A stretch of DNA of 64,000 nt from assembly GCA_037367355.1 (NCBI GenBank), contig CM074697.1, positions 1,736,001-1,800,000 of the forward strand, in the 5' to 3' direction. Position 1 is the first letter of the stretch. Each line of letters opens with the position of its first letter. The stretch is from Neoscytalidium dimidiatum. Lineage: Eukaryota > Ascomycota > Dothideomycetes > Botryosphaeriales > Botryosphaeriaceae. This document shows, one piece after another, positions 11,433 through 23,683 of this stretch. Under the pieces are notes generated by a model. The model searched no databases, had not been told where the DNA came from, and saw nothing but the letters and a program-made list of their open reading frames with translations. Both the position numbers and the translations under genes were made by a program.

Positions 11433-14400
11433 TGACAATGCCTTTTCCCCTCCCCTTGCTTTGCATGCAAGACGGCGTTTGAGGATACGAGATCCCGGCC
11501 GAGCCGGTGAGATACAATGGTACACTCGAGGTCTTATCTCCACGGATTGGTCCTCGGAAGTCTGCGGTCGAGAAAGACGCAAAGACAAGACTAGATTTGC
11601 TTTCGCGGGGTGCATTGGCGTTCCCTCCCCAACGGCGAGATCTTCAGATGGGCAGCGGGTGGGCGCGGCACGCTCTTCGAGCCTGGCTCTGCTTTAGCCT
11701 CGATGCTATCGCGTGGACATCGATTCGATCTATGATTTCCTATCGGTCCGCGTGCGAATCCCCTTCTGCCCGGATGGAGAAGCAAGTGATGCTCACGCGC
11801 TTGCGGTAAGTGCCGGCACAGGGAACAGCATCACGAGCATATACGTTCAACACTTACGCCCCGTGCGTTGAACGCCTATAGTTGATGCGAGAGCAATATT
11901 CGTCCTCTCTATTCAGTCTGCCTCCTTCATTGCGTGGATACCAGACCTTATTCCAGCTGGATACATATCTTCCTCTGCATGTAGAAAGAATAAGCAATTC
12001 CACAGACAACGAAGCAACCATCCCTCTCCACACGAACAACTCTTACGTGCATATTGTTCCTCCCGCCTTTTCCACACAGGGCACTTTTAGGCGTCTCCTC
12101 GGCCACACTTGCACTTTGTTCCGTCCCGTTTTCTTTTCTTCAGATCTGCGCCCACATCGTCTATCCGCCCTATCCGCCTCGACGGCGCCCATTAGGCGCT
12201 TCGTCGGACCAACTGTCTGCAGCATACATTCTGCACTCGCATCTCGAAAAAGCAAAGGCCGGCGCGCTGCGGAAAACGGCGATGCTGCGCAAAAGAGAAG
12301 GACGGCCGACGACAGCGCACACGATCCTGCATCTCATTCGGTTCGATGCGAGTCAAACGACGCGATGAGAATGGAGGAGATTTCGCCCGGTACCTGTCAC
12401 ACCTTTCCTTTTTTTTTTCCCCCTCTTTTCGCTCAGTCGCTTGCCTGGCGCGTGTGATCAGGGAAGGACCCTTCCCCCACCACCTCATCTCTAGGTCGTA
12501 TCGCGATCGACGGGGACACGTGGTTTAGCCCTTCCGTGCGGCCCATGACTTGTCTCCTACACCCACTGACGTCGGCGTCGTCTCCGGCTCCCAATGTCAC
12601 AATCGCCCTTCCCGCGCGATTCGGCTTCGCGGAACACTGCGTTGGGACTGGCTTAGGGCTGCGAGGGTGTCAGAAGTCAAACGTCGGAACTCCGAAGGGT
12701 GGACGAAAAGGCGTAGAAGCGTCGAAGCTTTCCCAAAAGGTTGCAGCCATCACCGCTGTTTCATTATTCGTGGTGTCTTACAAAATATGTGTATATACTC
12801 CATACGCTTTTTTTTTTTTTTTAGATTTTTTTTCTCTTACCGCTGTGCCAAAAATTACTGAGACCCACCCGAGCCGCAGGAGACAAGGAGATGGGAAGCG
12901 CTTCTTAGGTTATATAACGTGGGAGTAAAAAATCCTGCGGTCTGTTCGAGCAGTATATAACGACTGACTCAAGTCACGAGTATGTTGGACACTGCGGGCA
13001 TGAGCATGGTTTATCGACCAGGGTGCGGAATTGTGAGGACGGGAAAACAAAAACAAAAAAGAAAGGTACCCATGAACAGACCCTGCGTTCTGTATCTCTG
13101 GCCGCGGCCCTGCGAGGAAGGGCTGTAAGGGTCGTTGGCGGCCTGAATAAATCCTGCAATGTACCGACGGGTGTACCTGGAGCATAATAATACCTTCATC
13201 GCCAAAATGGGGGCTCGCCCGCGGCGGGGATGGGTAGGGCCAGACACACGACCAACGACCGGTAGATTCTAATTCCTGTGTGCTTTTGCAACGACCGTAG
13301 ATCATTCGACAATAGACGGCTGCTAAGATCTAGATCGATGATGAGGATGGATGTTAACCTTTATTGCTCTCCAGAACGGGACGTCTGAGACATAGCCGTC
13401 GTGGTTCTGGAAAAGCACGTGTGGAGAGATAATCATTTGGCGGCCGTCCGGCCGGCCGGCTGGCTGGCTGGGCGGTGTTGTAGGGCGTGGTGCGAGTAGT
13501 GACGACCGAAAATCGTTGCCTCTTTCCGACGGTGGTGGTGGTGGTCCATATTGTTCCAGCAGAAATTCATTGACATCCCCCCCTCCTCCGGCTGTCCTTC
13601 CTTCTCTTCTCCCCCTCCTGGTGTCTGTCGTCCACCGATCCACTTCCTGTGAAATGACTCGCAAACCGTCCCTTCCCGGCTCGTTGCGTAGCCGGGGTGT
13701 CGCGTTTGGGCGGACACGCCGATGACGGAGACGGCGAGGTGGGAGCAGAGGAAGGTGAGTCACTGGTGCTACGCGCAACGCAATGCGCTGTCCCGGCTGT
13801 CCTCAAGAGCAAGCGTGCCGAGGCCTCTGCTGCTTTGCCGAGTTGCCTTGGGAACGTTTGTCGAAAACCTGGTCAATCGGGCAACCATTTTTGCCTCCCG
13901 TTACGCGTTCCTTAAGCTAACCCTGCTCGGACCCTGAAATGATGCGAGACGGGTATATGCGGGTGGCTTTTCGTCACAGGGTGTTTCAGGGGTCACTGTT
14001 GCAACGGAGGTGGTTGGTCGGACTGATGAGTTGTACATACGGTGCTCCCCGCCTCTTCCCTGACTCTCTCATCTCCTGTCGCCGCCGCTGCTGCGTTGTT
14101 CGTTGTTCGTTTCTGTTGCCGGCGGTAAGCCTGAACGGACGTTTTGTCTACATGCCGGAAACGGAGCGGAGTCCATGGAGTGGAAAGATGAAGGTGCATG
14201 CATGGACTGACTGCGTCAGCGTCCAATCTGTCACTGACTGAGCATGCAGACACGAATGAAGATAGCCGGCTTGCTTTATGGGGTAACGATTAGCGCTAAC
14301 GCTTTTCGGCCGCGTGGTGCTCTCTGTCCGCGCTCACTGAATGGATGCTTGTCGTTGGCCACCGCCCCTCCCAAAAAAGAATGCTGCAGGCCCCGTCTCC

Positions 14401-16912
14401 CCTTCTGCAGTGTATTCGTAAGTCTCTTTCCAAGCCTGTCGTGTGGCTTGCATTATCTCTCACTCTCAGACTCGCACATTCGCACACTCTGCTTCACGCA
14501 GACGAGGGCTGTACTTTGGACTTGAGGAATACTTTGCCACGACGCCTGCTGCTGCGTCAGGGATATTGTCCGGCCAACAGAAAAACGTGAATGCCGTCGT
14601 CCGGCTCCTCTCCGAAGAGGAAGCTACTTGTCAAAAGAGAGACTGCATCCTTGTCGGGTAGACTTGCAAGGGGATATCTGCGAGAGAACAGACGCGCGCG
14701 GGGGACGCAAGATTAAGCGTCAGGGTCTCCGCTCTCCCGTTGCGCGCACCTTTTTTTTTTTTTGGGTTGCCCAACCTTTGTGGCATCGAGACAATCGAAG
14801 ATGGAATCGGAGATTGAAGCGTCCTTTAATTCGACTGTCTGCCCAGTTTGAGCTTACAAGTACCGGCGAACGTACCCTACGCTCGCGTAGAGGCATTGCC
14901 TGGCCATCCAGAACACAAAGCGTAATCCCGTCTATTGACACACACCGGTCACTCCAATCCTCCGGTACCGAAGCCCATAACTTCCCCACGAAGAATGACC
15001 CAACAGGCCCCCCAACCCCGTGATGAGCATCAGGGCACGATGAGCACGGCGACCCAACAATGCGCGTGATTCCTGAATTTTTTGGCCAATTCCTGAGTGG
15101 TTCGTTCGTCCGTGGGTCGGGCCGGTTCCTGCAGCTGACGATCTGCCACCGTCCATCTCGTTTTCGGTGAATGAGCGTCGTCCGCCGGAAAATCTTGGTG
15201 CCATGGCTTTGCAAAATCCGGAATGGGCCCCCTCCCCATCATCGTCAGCCAGCTCTCCTCCCAGCGGCAGGAGAATACGAGCGCCCGGGGAGTGGGGATG
15301 AAAGGATGTGATAGCTAAGCCGAGTACATAAATCCGACCAGTGTGTCGTAAGAAAGGCACGAATGAGAGATGGCAGCGCTTCCGGGGCGTGGACAGGATT
15401 CTTCTTGTACTGTGTATACCCAAACCCTCCGATTGCTCCGATGGCCGAATAGGGTAATATAGTGGTGAGACCGTCAGGTTCTGGATTCTTGTCATTCCCT
15501 CCCGTTGCCCAACCGAGTTCACGCGACGGAGGACTTTCCTGAAAACAGTGAGCGCCGCCGATTGGCCTTTGCTTGCGTATCCTATAGCCAGCACGCTTTG
15601 ATAATGCAGCTGGGCGGATGGGATGCACCAGGCAAAAGCATGCTTTTTGAAACGAGTGACTTAGGGCTGAGCGACGTCTTGGGCAACGACTTTCCTCGTC
15701 ATCAACCAGCTGCGAACCGCCCTCCGTGATTCCAAAACGCGCATCGCATCGTGTGCCTCCACGGAGAGGAGGAGTGCTTTGGTCGACATCATCGCACATT
15801 AGCGCCCTTCCATCACTCTGGTGGTGTGGTGGGGGGGCGGAAACGGGGGAGAGGAGGAAAGGATGCTCAGCCCGGTAGCAGCAACAGCAGTTTCGAGTGT
15901 CTTCGACTCCACTGGTCTCCACCCCAAGCCAATGGCGCCAACCGACCCCTCTCTATCCAAACCTCAGCAGTCTCCGCGGCGATCGTTCTGTCAGGAGTCG
16001 CGGATGCAAAGCATGCCGAACAGTTGGCAATCAAGGTACAGGCATGGCGACGCGAGATAAGAGTGGAGCTGTCTTACCGTCTCGCTTTGCAGCGTGTTGG
16101 CCCTCTGGGAGGTTGACGCCCTATTCTTCCGCGAGCGATGAAAGGTCCGAGACAGGCCAATCCCACGGGCAGCGGAGGCGCGCGGGTTGTCGGAAGGAGA
16201 TCTATCGCGGCCGGAGCGAAAAAGCTTGACCCTTTCCCTCGCACACGAAATTTGCCGAACGAGCCAGATAGTCAGTCAGTAGGAGGTGGGAGCGTCGCGC
16301 AGGCCCTCGTTGCAGTTTAGCTCTGCCGGACCTTAAACGAGGACGCGGGAAGACTCGACGACGTCAGTGCTGATCAATCCGAGCTCCTCCAACCGCCAGA
16401 GAAGCGTTCTAGCCACCAATTTAGAAACAAACCCAACTCATCCTTCGCACTTGCAGCAGATGAACGCATCAGCTGCAGCCCGTTCTCCACGCCGCCATCA
16501 TTATTTCCGGCCTCCAAGAACGAAGATGATGAAAAATTCGTCCGCAGCCATCCACCAGCAGGCCATGGGGCATCATGCGCCTACGATAGCGCAAGCCTGG
16601 GTGACGAACGGATGGAACACCTTAATTCAATCGTCTCCGCGCTCGCCCCGTCTGGTCCCGCTCCAGTTGCGTCCGCACCATCGTTGCTTGTTTTTTCGCC
16701 ACCAAGGCCGGCTGTCCGCGCACATCCGCACAAGGTGTCCTAATTGCTTGCGTGTCTGACCGCAGCAGCCCTGTGTGACGTACACGAACCTCATGCTTTC
16801 CCCAGAGCAACGCTAGCAACGAGGACGGTTGCCTGATACAGCGGAAGGAGAAGGAAGCGCACCGTGAAGGATTGCTCAGCCCGCCCCGTTCACGAGAATC
16901 TCGGGAGGCGTC

Positions 16913-16942
<30 letters not shown>
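16913..16942. repeat. (ATG)10 microsatellite
   Basis: Ten perfect trinucleotide units, in intergenic DNA. The reverse strand reads as poly-Ile, poly-His or poly-Ser in different frames, which explains the odd minus-strand frames here. Confidence 0.95.
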
Positions 16943-16943
<1 letters not shown>

Positions 16944-18062
16944 CGACGGGGAGGAGGAGAGTTGCTGGCTCGCCCAGGCCGACAAAGCCACTCCGCCCGT
17001 CTCCGAGGCTTGGTGATGGCAAGAAAGGAATTCCGTCGGAGTTGCGTTGGCCATGAAAGGGCGATGGAGAGAGTTGGGGGATAGTGCTGCGCCCACTGTT
17101 GGCAGCGCTTGGCCCTCGGCGCGGCGGTATGACACACGGCAGACACGTCTCCAGATAGGTACGAGATACATGGACGAGGTACAATCTGTGACGGGGCGGT
17201 GGCTGCAAGCCACAAGGAAGATCCGTTTTCGCAGCCTCATCAAGGCCTTGTGCGCTTGCGTTGATACGGCGAGACGTGGCCTTGGAGCCTGGCGAGCTGG
17301 GAATAAGCAGCGAGGAAGTGGTGGCCGGCGGGCGAAGTCCCTGTGTCCTCGGTGCCGGGTGCGGCACCGATCCGCACGGCCCTGTTCCGCGGCTGGGCAT
17401 CAGTGCTGTGTCATTTGCTCGCCCCAGGCCCGGTGCCTGTGGGTGCCTGTGGACGCGCTGCGGCTCCTCGGCCGGTTGGTAGCTTTGATTGCGCCAGCTG
17501 CAGCTCTGGGACGAGTTGCTGTGCCTGGCCGCATGGCACCTGGTCTGTGTAGGCTCTGTAGGCTCCGTAGGCTCGCGCGGGCCGGGGTGGGAGCTGGTGC
17601 TGATTGCTCCCCCGGGTAAAAGACTGCAGAGACGTCATCCGCAGATTTGCAGGCCACGCTGCATTGCGCGCGACTCGCGTCTCCCGCTTGCCGCCGCCGG
17701 CGCAGGCTGGGCACGCGCACACCTCTTGCGCTCGATGTTGGCGGAGACCCACCGCTTCCGCTGGACCCCTGGCGCGCCCGGCAGGCAGCGTGGTAGCGTG
17801 AGATGGAGTGCCTGGGGGGCGTGAAGTCACACGGCGCAAGGCAGCGGCCGACTCGTGGCTCTGGCCGAGGGCGGGGAGCAGGACTGAGGAAAAGAGGCGG
17901 CGAGAACAGCGCTCAGGGAGATCCCGGCAGCTGGCTCTTGTCACCGCATCCCTGCGCGGCCCTGCGTCAGAGCGCAGCAGGCATGAAGCCAAACAACAGG
18001 CTGCGGATGCGCAACGCCGACGCATGTACCTTACGCATCTCCGTTTCGCCAAAGCGTGCACA

Positions 18063-18092
18063 TTCGCCCACTCGCCCACTCGCCCACTCGCC
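18063..18092. repeat. CGCCCACT tandem repeat
   Basis: Three perfect 8-base units followed by a partial fourth (cgccctcc), in a C-rich stretch of the gene-poor region. Confidence 0.8.
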
Positions 18093-18303
18093 CTCCAAGT
18101 GAGTTGGCGCCCGAGCCGGCGCGTCACTGGCTGGCTGGTCGGCCGACCGAGGCTGGCTGCTGGCCGCGTTCGGCTAGCTGTTGGCCCGGCCTGGACCTGA
18201 AATTCGACTGCCTGGAGCTGGCGCTGGCGCTGGCGTAGGTGCTGGAGCTGGGCGCGGGAGCTGGAGCGGGCCATAGGCAAGCCGAACCCTCGCGCCCAAA
18301 ATT

Positions 18304-18343
18304 AGCAGCAACAGCAACAGCAGCAGCAGCAGCAGCAACAGCA
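18304..18343. repeat. Imperfect CAG/CAA repeat
   Basis: AGCAGCAACAGCAACAG followed by several CAG units. It would encode poly-Q or poly-S, but no gene features surround it. Confidence 0.85.
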
Positions 18344-19317
18344 AGCCATGGTCGCACAAAGCCTGAGGGATCGCCCGTCGTTCGCGTTGCTGGTCTTGGG
18401 CCCTCAACAGGCGGGCGTCGTCAGGCCTCGCGCGTCGAGTAATCATCGTCGCGGTCGCGATCGCTACTCGCCGCCGCCGCCGCCCGCCGCCCACCGAGAG
18501 GCGCAGGCCTTACACCCTGCACGCGTGCTCCAGCGGCCCCAGCGGCCCCAGCGCCCCAGCGCCCCCCGAGCAAACGTCTGCCGCGAATCCAGGGTTCGGC
18601 TCCAGACAGGGGCCATGATCGGCAATGTCGTCGTCTCGTGGGGCGCTCGGCCGGGTCTCTGTTTGATGCGCTCTCCAATTCTTTCCCTCTCGTGCTAGCC
18701 CTCCGCAGCAAACCCAAAAAGCCAAAGCCTTACCCGGCCGCCGAGCAGCGCCCGCGTGGCTGGCCATTAATAAGAAGGGGAGTGCCCTTTCTTAGAAAAG
18801 GGTCTGGCCTGCCCGGGGTTGCCATGCAATAACACCTGCGTCTCTTAGATGACACACCCAAGCCCGCCCTCAAAAAGCTCCCACAACTACTGCCGGCTGC
18901 TTGCTCGCATTTCTGCATCCCTAACCCTCCCGCCTCCCGCCCCCGGCCTTTAGACCAAAAATTATAAGATCCCCCCTGCATACCTCAATCAATCACACAT
19001 CCGGTCCAGAACCTCAAGTCCGCCTTGTCCAGCCTCCCTCCCTCCCACTCCCAACGACAGGCCACCCACTCGCCACACTTATTTAAAGGCTGTCTCCTGC
19101 CTCCGATTGCCCTTTTGGGACGCTGATCATCTCACACCACTACAAAACTCTTTCGCTGCCCCCCCAAGGATTTTCGGGAACTACCTACTTCCTCCTTCTC
19201 TCGCTCAGCACCCAATAGGGAAAGAATATTTAAAACCTCACCAGAAAAATCTACGGAGTTCAGCTAGGAGTCTCGGAACATTACAATAAAAAAAAAAAAG
19301 GAAATCCCCCCTCCACC

Positions 19318-19632
19318 ATGTCGTCTTCAAAATTCATCGAAGTCCTCGATACAACAACTCAACCCACCTACTCAGGCTACAACGTCAGTCTGGAAGATAT
19401 CCTAGCCGAGACTCAACGACGCTCCTCGACCGGCGACATTCCCGGCTCCAACAAAAACTCGTCGTCGTCCAGCAAACCCCGCAACAACAGCAGCGATTCG
19501 GGCACCTCGTCAACCACCTCGTCAGCAGACTCGTCAACGCCTTCCAGCCCGACGAGTCCAATCAGCCCGACGATGCGCAGCCGGTTGCGCCGCTTCACCC
19601 TTGGCGGCGGTGGCGGATCCAAGAATCGCTAG
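19318..19632 (+). CDS. Small Ser/Thr-rich conserved-looking fungal protein, function unknown
   Basis: Single exon of 104 aa starting at ATG 19318 in a good context (ccaccATGtc) and ending TAG. The N terminus (residues 1-40) looks structured and resembles a small fungal protein I have seen without a function: KFIEVLDTTTQPTYSGYNVSLEDILAE-type sequence. The centre is low-complexity Ser, Asn, Thr and Pro. The tail is RSRLRRFTLGG followed by a Gly run and KNR. RRSST and RRFT both fit the basophilic kinase pattern R-R-x-S/T. There is no signal peptide or membrane segment. It stands alone in about 12 kb of otherwise gene-poor DNA behind a long C/T-rich leader, which suggests elaborate regulation. 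I cannot assign a role. Confidence 0.7.
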   Translation: MSSSKFIEVLDTTTQPTYSGYNVSLEDILAETQRRSSTGDIPGSNKNSSSSSKPRNNSSDSGTSSTTSSADSSTPSSPTSPISPTMRSRLRRFTLGGGGGSKNR

Positions 19633-22386
19633 GTGGAAATTGCACGCATGAACACGCACACGTGGTGTGAGCAGCGGTGTGATGTTGTGGTCCAATCGAC
19701 GATGGAATGGCTGTTGGGCTAGAAGTGGCTGTTCAAGCGCCAGCCGATCATCTTTTTTTGCACTTTGATTCCCCCGCATCTGGTTTATTCTACTGCCTTA
19801 GCGGAGTTTTTTTCATGCCACCTTTCGTCCCTTCTCATTCGTCTGATTTTCTTCTCCGCCGGTGCCTGCTCGTCGCGTGCTCACGCGCATCTTCCCCAAG
19901 ATGGGCGGGGCGAGCTCAGTGTGGCTTTCGGGTTCTGCTTGTCAGATAGGCCAGGCATCAGAATCTTTCCTTAGTCTGACCACCAGATTGGAGAGATCGC
20001 GCATATTGCTTGCAGCCTCGTCTAACATTATGCGGAGCGGTTTTTGTCCTCCCATCACCTCGACCCGGTATTTCTTTGCAGGCCGTGGCGCGTTGCACAC
20101 ACGTTCACGAATCGCGGATCCGCGCAAAAGAAAGGATCCTTAAATTCCGGGTACAAGGTGATTTGTGCGCTGTTGGTTTGGTCACACGATGCGCGCCCAG
20201 GCTGGTGGCGTTGCGAAATGGCCGCCTTTTTTCCCGTATCCGGATTCACCACGATTATCACTCTACTTTCGATTTGGTTCTTCTACGACGCGATTGGTTG
20301 GAACTCAGTTCCGCCTCTTCTTCTCCCCCCCTCGTCCTCCTCCACGTCTCCGTCGGCGATGACGATATTCAACAATATGCAACAACTTTCCGATGCATCG
20401 CCAGACCTCTCAACCGCATCGACGCGTGCTGAAAGAATTCGGGGAGGTGGCAACAATCACGGGTTGATGAAAGAGGGGGAAAGTCCGGTTAAGACGGGAT
20501 AAAAATAATTACCATGGCAACGAGTACCAGTAAGAGCGACAGCAACTACAGGGACAAAAGTCCGTGGTATGGGATGCACGTCAGCGCAGGTGCAGATGCG
20601 CCAGCACACAGCCGGAAACGGTGGTTGCTCTTGCACTCTCTCATCCTTTTGTTGCGACCTGCAACATGTCGGAACGGTTATGCTACTGCTGCACGACGGA
20701 GCTGCATCTGCCTCCCCTCCCTCGTCCTACTCGTCGCAGATTGCTCGGCCGAAGGCAAACCACGAACCGGATAAATCCTCCAATGGCCGGTGTTACACTC
20801 ACACGCAGCGGGCGGCACTTTACTCCATCATCTGGAGGAAAGACTGTGTATTGAACGAATACCAGTCGCATGCTCGGGACGAAACGAAGTAAAGCGAATC
20901 GCGCGCGACACGAGGGACGGCAACAAGATTCCGGTCACGTCAGAACGAGCCGCTCCAGACCGCCGCGTGCTTGCCCTGCGAACTTTGTGCGCCCGCTGCT
21001 GCTGCGCGCTCTGCCTGCGGCGTTCGGCGCCCGCCTTCTCCAAAAGAGGAAATTTCCAATAGCGCCTCCCGCCCGATTGTGGCTTGCGAGCAAACCGAAC
21101 ACAAACGCAAGAATCGCGAACAACGCCTAGAACGTTTGATCGACGCAGGAAAAAAAAAATAAAGCGAGAAGGGTCGTCATCAATTGCCGATATGGTCGCT
21201 CGAATGACCATGACGTCCCTCTTACTTTCTCGCCCGTCCTTGCTTGCAAATCCGCATGTGCGGTTGGGGCTATTGAGTTCCCCAGCACCGCGTCCGTCGG
21301 ACGACCATGTGTATTGGTGCCCTTTCTTTCACATGTACCACGCTCTTCGCGACATTATTGATTGACCCTTCCTTCGTCCTGGATGCGGCACGAAGAGCAA
21401 GTAATTGAGTTCTGCGCCAATCGAGATTACATTTTTGCCCTCTCTCATTCGATTCTTCTCATCAAATCCTGCTTTTCGTGTTTTCAATTTTCACATTCTG
21501 GTCGGTCAAACTATTGTTTACTATCGATTCCTCCCCAACCGAGGTGATACGAGTCCGCTGGGGTGTTGAAAATGATTCTGGCGTTTCTGATTACGGAGTC
21601 ATTCTCATTTGTTTTTCCATGACACTTTAACGAAACGACACGATCATACCCCCAAACCCTTTTTCTACCATGAAATGTCCCGACCGGAAAATTTATATAG
21701 GTATAATGACGGCGTTGGTGTTCAACCGCTCAAAGAATTTAAGATAGGTTTGCGAAGCTCAGGCTCAAATATTCGGTGCTCTTTCTTTTGGGTCTACTGG
21801 TGGTACATCAGATACACAAAAATGGACTTCAAGCAAGACATGGCAACGCGCGGTCACCAAAAAAAAAAAAAAAAAAAGAAGAGCCAGAGGAGTCGCACGT
21901 AAAACCCCAATAAACAAAAATTGGACAAGTTTCCTTCATTCCCGCCGACCCGTCGAACCACCCGTGCTTTTGCGGCGTCCGCCGTACACGTAGCCACGTC
22001 TTCCTTCGTTTCGTTCCCTTCGCGAACCCTGACCTTCCCGCACGTATCCCGCCATGCGTGCATCAACGGGCTCAATCTATCTCACACGGCCCAGCCCAGC
22101 CCACCGCAATCTCACACGCAATCTCGATCTCACTCCTCCCCTCGTAATCCTACACCCTCCCCATGGCGCGCTCGGTGTGCATTCCTACTCCGGTGCCTGC
22201 TGCGTGCGCCTGCACCTGCACCTGCACCTGCGCCTGCAATGCATGGAGGTTCGGTACCGGCACCGGCCCCCGCCAGCCGAACGCGTCCCCCTGTCCGAAA
22301 CAGCAACAGCAAAGCAAAACAAAGCAAAGCAAAGTCCACAAATCAAGCTAAAGTACGATACGCTAACCCGCTTGACGGCAGACCTA

Positions 22387-22425
<39 letters not shown>

Positions 22426-23683
22426 CCAGCAGGGTAGGCAATCCGTTCGTATCGTTCCGTTCCGATAATTAAAATACTCGGGGAAAAAAAAGGGTCCAGA
22501 ACATCTGCTCTCGTAGGAAGCCTTGCAGCAAGGCCACATATTTATTTCCTGCACGATTGCGGAAAGCGAGGGCAGGAACAAATAGGCAATGGACTGAGTA
22601 CCAGAGAGCGTTTCCCGTTGCCCGACGGGACGTCCGCACGTACGTCCGCACGCACGCCTGACTATGGCGCCACACCTGGTCGGACGCTGCAGTCGACATC
22701 CTTTTTTTTTTTTTTTTTTGAATTTTTACCGGGGTGCTGTCCTCTTGGCAGCAAGTTCCCCTCACACCACGCATTGTTGAACGGGCAGGAAAGAAGCTAT
22801 CGTCAATCTACCGGGTTCTGACCGGTCAAGACGGCCTACAAGCGCACCCATCTGATTCGTTCGTAGCTATTGCTATCACTCTTGCCGGGCTGGAAGAACG
22901 AAGAATACTGAGATAGGATCGAGATGTCTCGATCGTTTGCAGGCGGTGGTGGGTCCTTTTGTTCATTTCAGTCCTCCGCCCCGGTGGGAGGAGAGATTCC
23001 GTTCACTACTGCTACTACTACTACTCCTGCTTGCTGCTACCCTGTCCTGTCCTGCCGGAACCGCGGCCCGTCCCATGATCGCGAAATTTCCTTTTGGTGA
23101 AACCCCTGGAGCAACGGCCAGCGTGTCTTCCTAGAGGAATGATGCTACATGCAATTCGTAATTTTCGTCCCGCTCAACTCATCCACTTCCCACGAATTAT
23201 GCCTTTTCCATTTGCAGAAAGTAACAAAAAAAAAGGCAATCTCCTAGACCGGCTTTGGTGCAACGGTCGGGATGCTATTCGGCGTAAGCCCGCTTAATAC
23301 CGGCCGGCTTTTTGGGAAAGCGAAATTCGCAAACGAGATTCCCCGCCAGACCCACATGCCACTTCTGGGAAATGTTCAGTTGGCAATAGCCTCAGTCTGG
23401 GCCTTTTATGTTGGATGGATAGTTTCCTGGCAAGCTGATGCTGGTCGAGAAGCCATGGGCCTCGTGGTGGTTATAGCAATTGGCGCAAATGAGACTGTCG
23501 TCAGAGCCTCGCCGCCGTAGGACCAACCAACTGTTGAAGCACCTGTCATGGAGAGCGGACGCGAATCGCTCTTACTTATGGATCATCTCGCTTCATATCT
23601 TCGTTCGTCGTTTGTCCGAGCGCGTTCTAAGTCTGTAGTTGTCTGTGTTGGCGATTTACGGCGTCAGCCTGGTGTTCTGGCTT
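19633..23683. other. Gene-poor region of about 4 kb
   Basis: No gene is recognised on either strand. It contains homopolymer runs (A at about 21860-21877, T at about 22701-22719) and a GA microsatellite. Many short open frames occur, none with family features. It includes the 3' UTRs of the small protein and of the minus-strand amidohydrolase/zinc-finger gene. Confidence 0.4.
22391..22420. repeat. (GA)n microsatellite
   Basis: About 14 GA/AG units without interruption, ending in a short G run. It lies in intergenic DNA and is probably polymorphic. Confidence 0.92.

Larger units (their letters stand above)
11433..19317. other. Gene-poor region of about 7.9 kb
   Basis: No recognisable gene, RNA gene or transposon is seen. 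Open frames are short or compositionally biased; the longest, 15245-15922 on the minus strand, has no start context or family feature. The first part (11433-13000) holds poly-T tracts near 12405 and 12810. The second half (16900-18700) is GC-rich and dense in short tandem repeats. The last 500 bases before 19318 are C/T-rich with an A-rich tract just ahead of the start, consistent with a long leader. I cannot exclude a non-coding RNA or an intron-rich unknown gene. Confidence 0.4.

Noticed and set aside
14932..15922. Two overlapping minus-strand open frames of 220 and 225 codons
   Set aside because: No promoter-like context, no splice-supported extension and no family features. GC-rich DNA yields such frames by chance.
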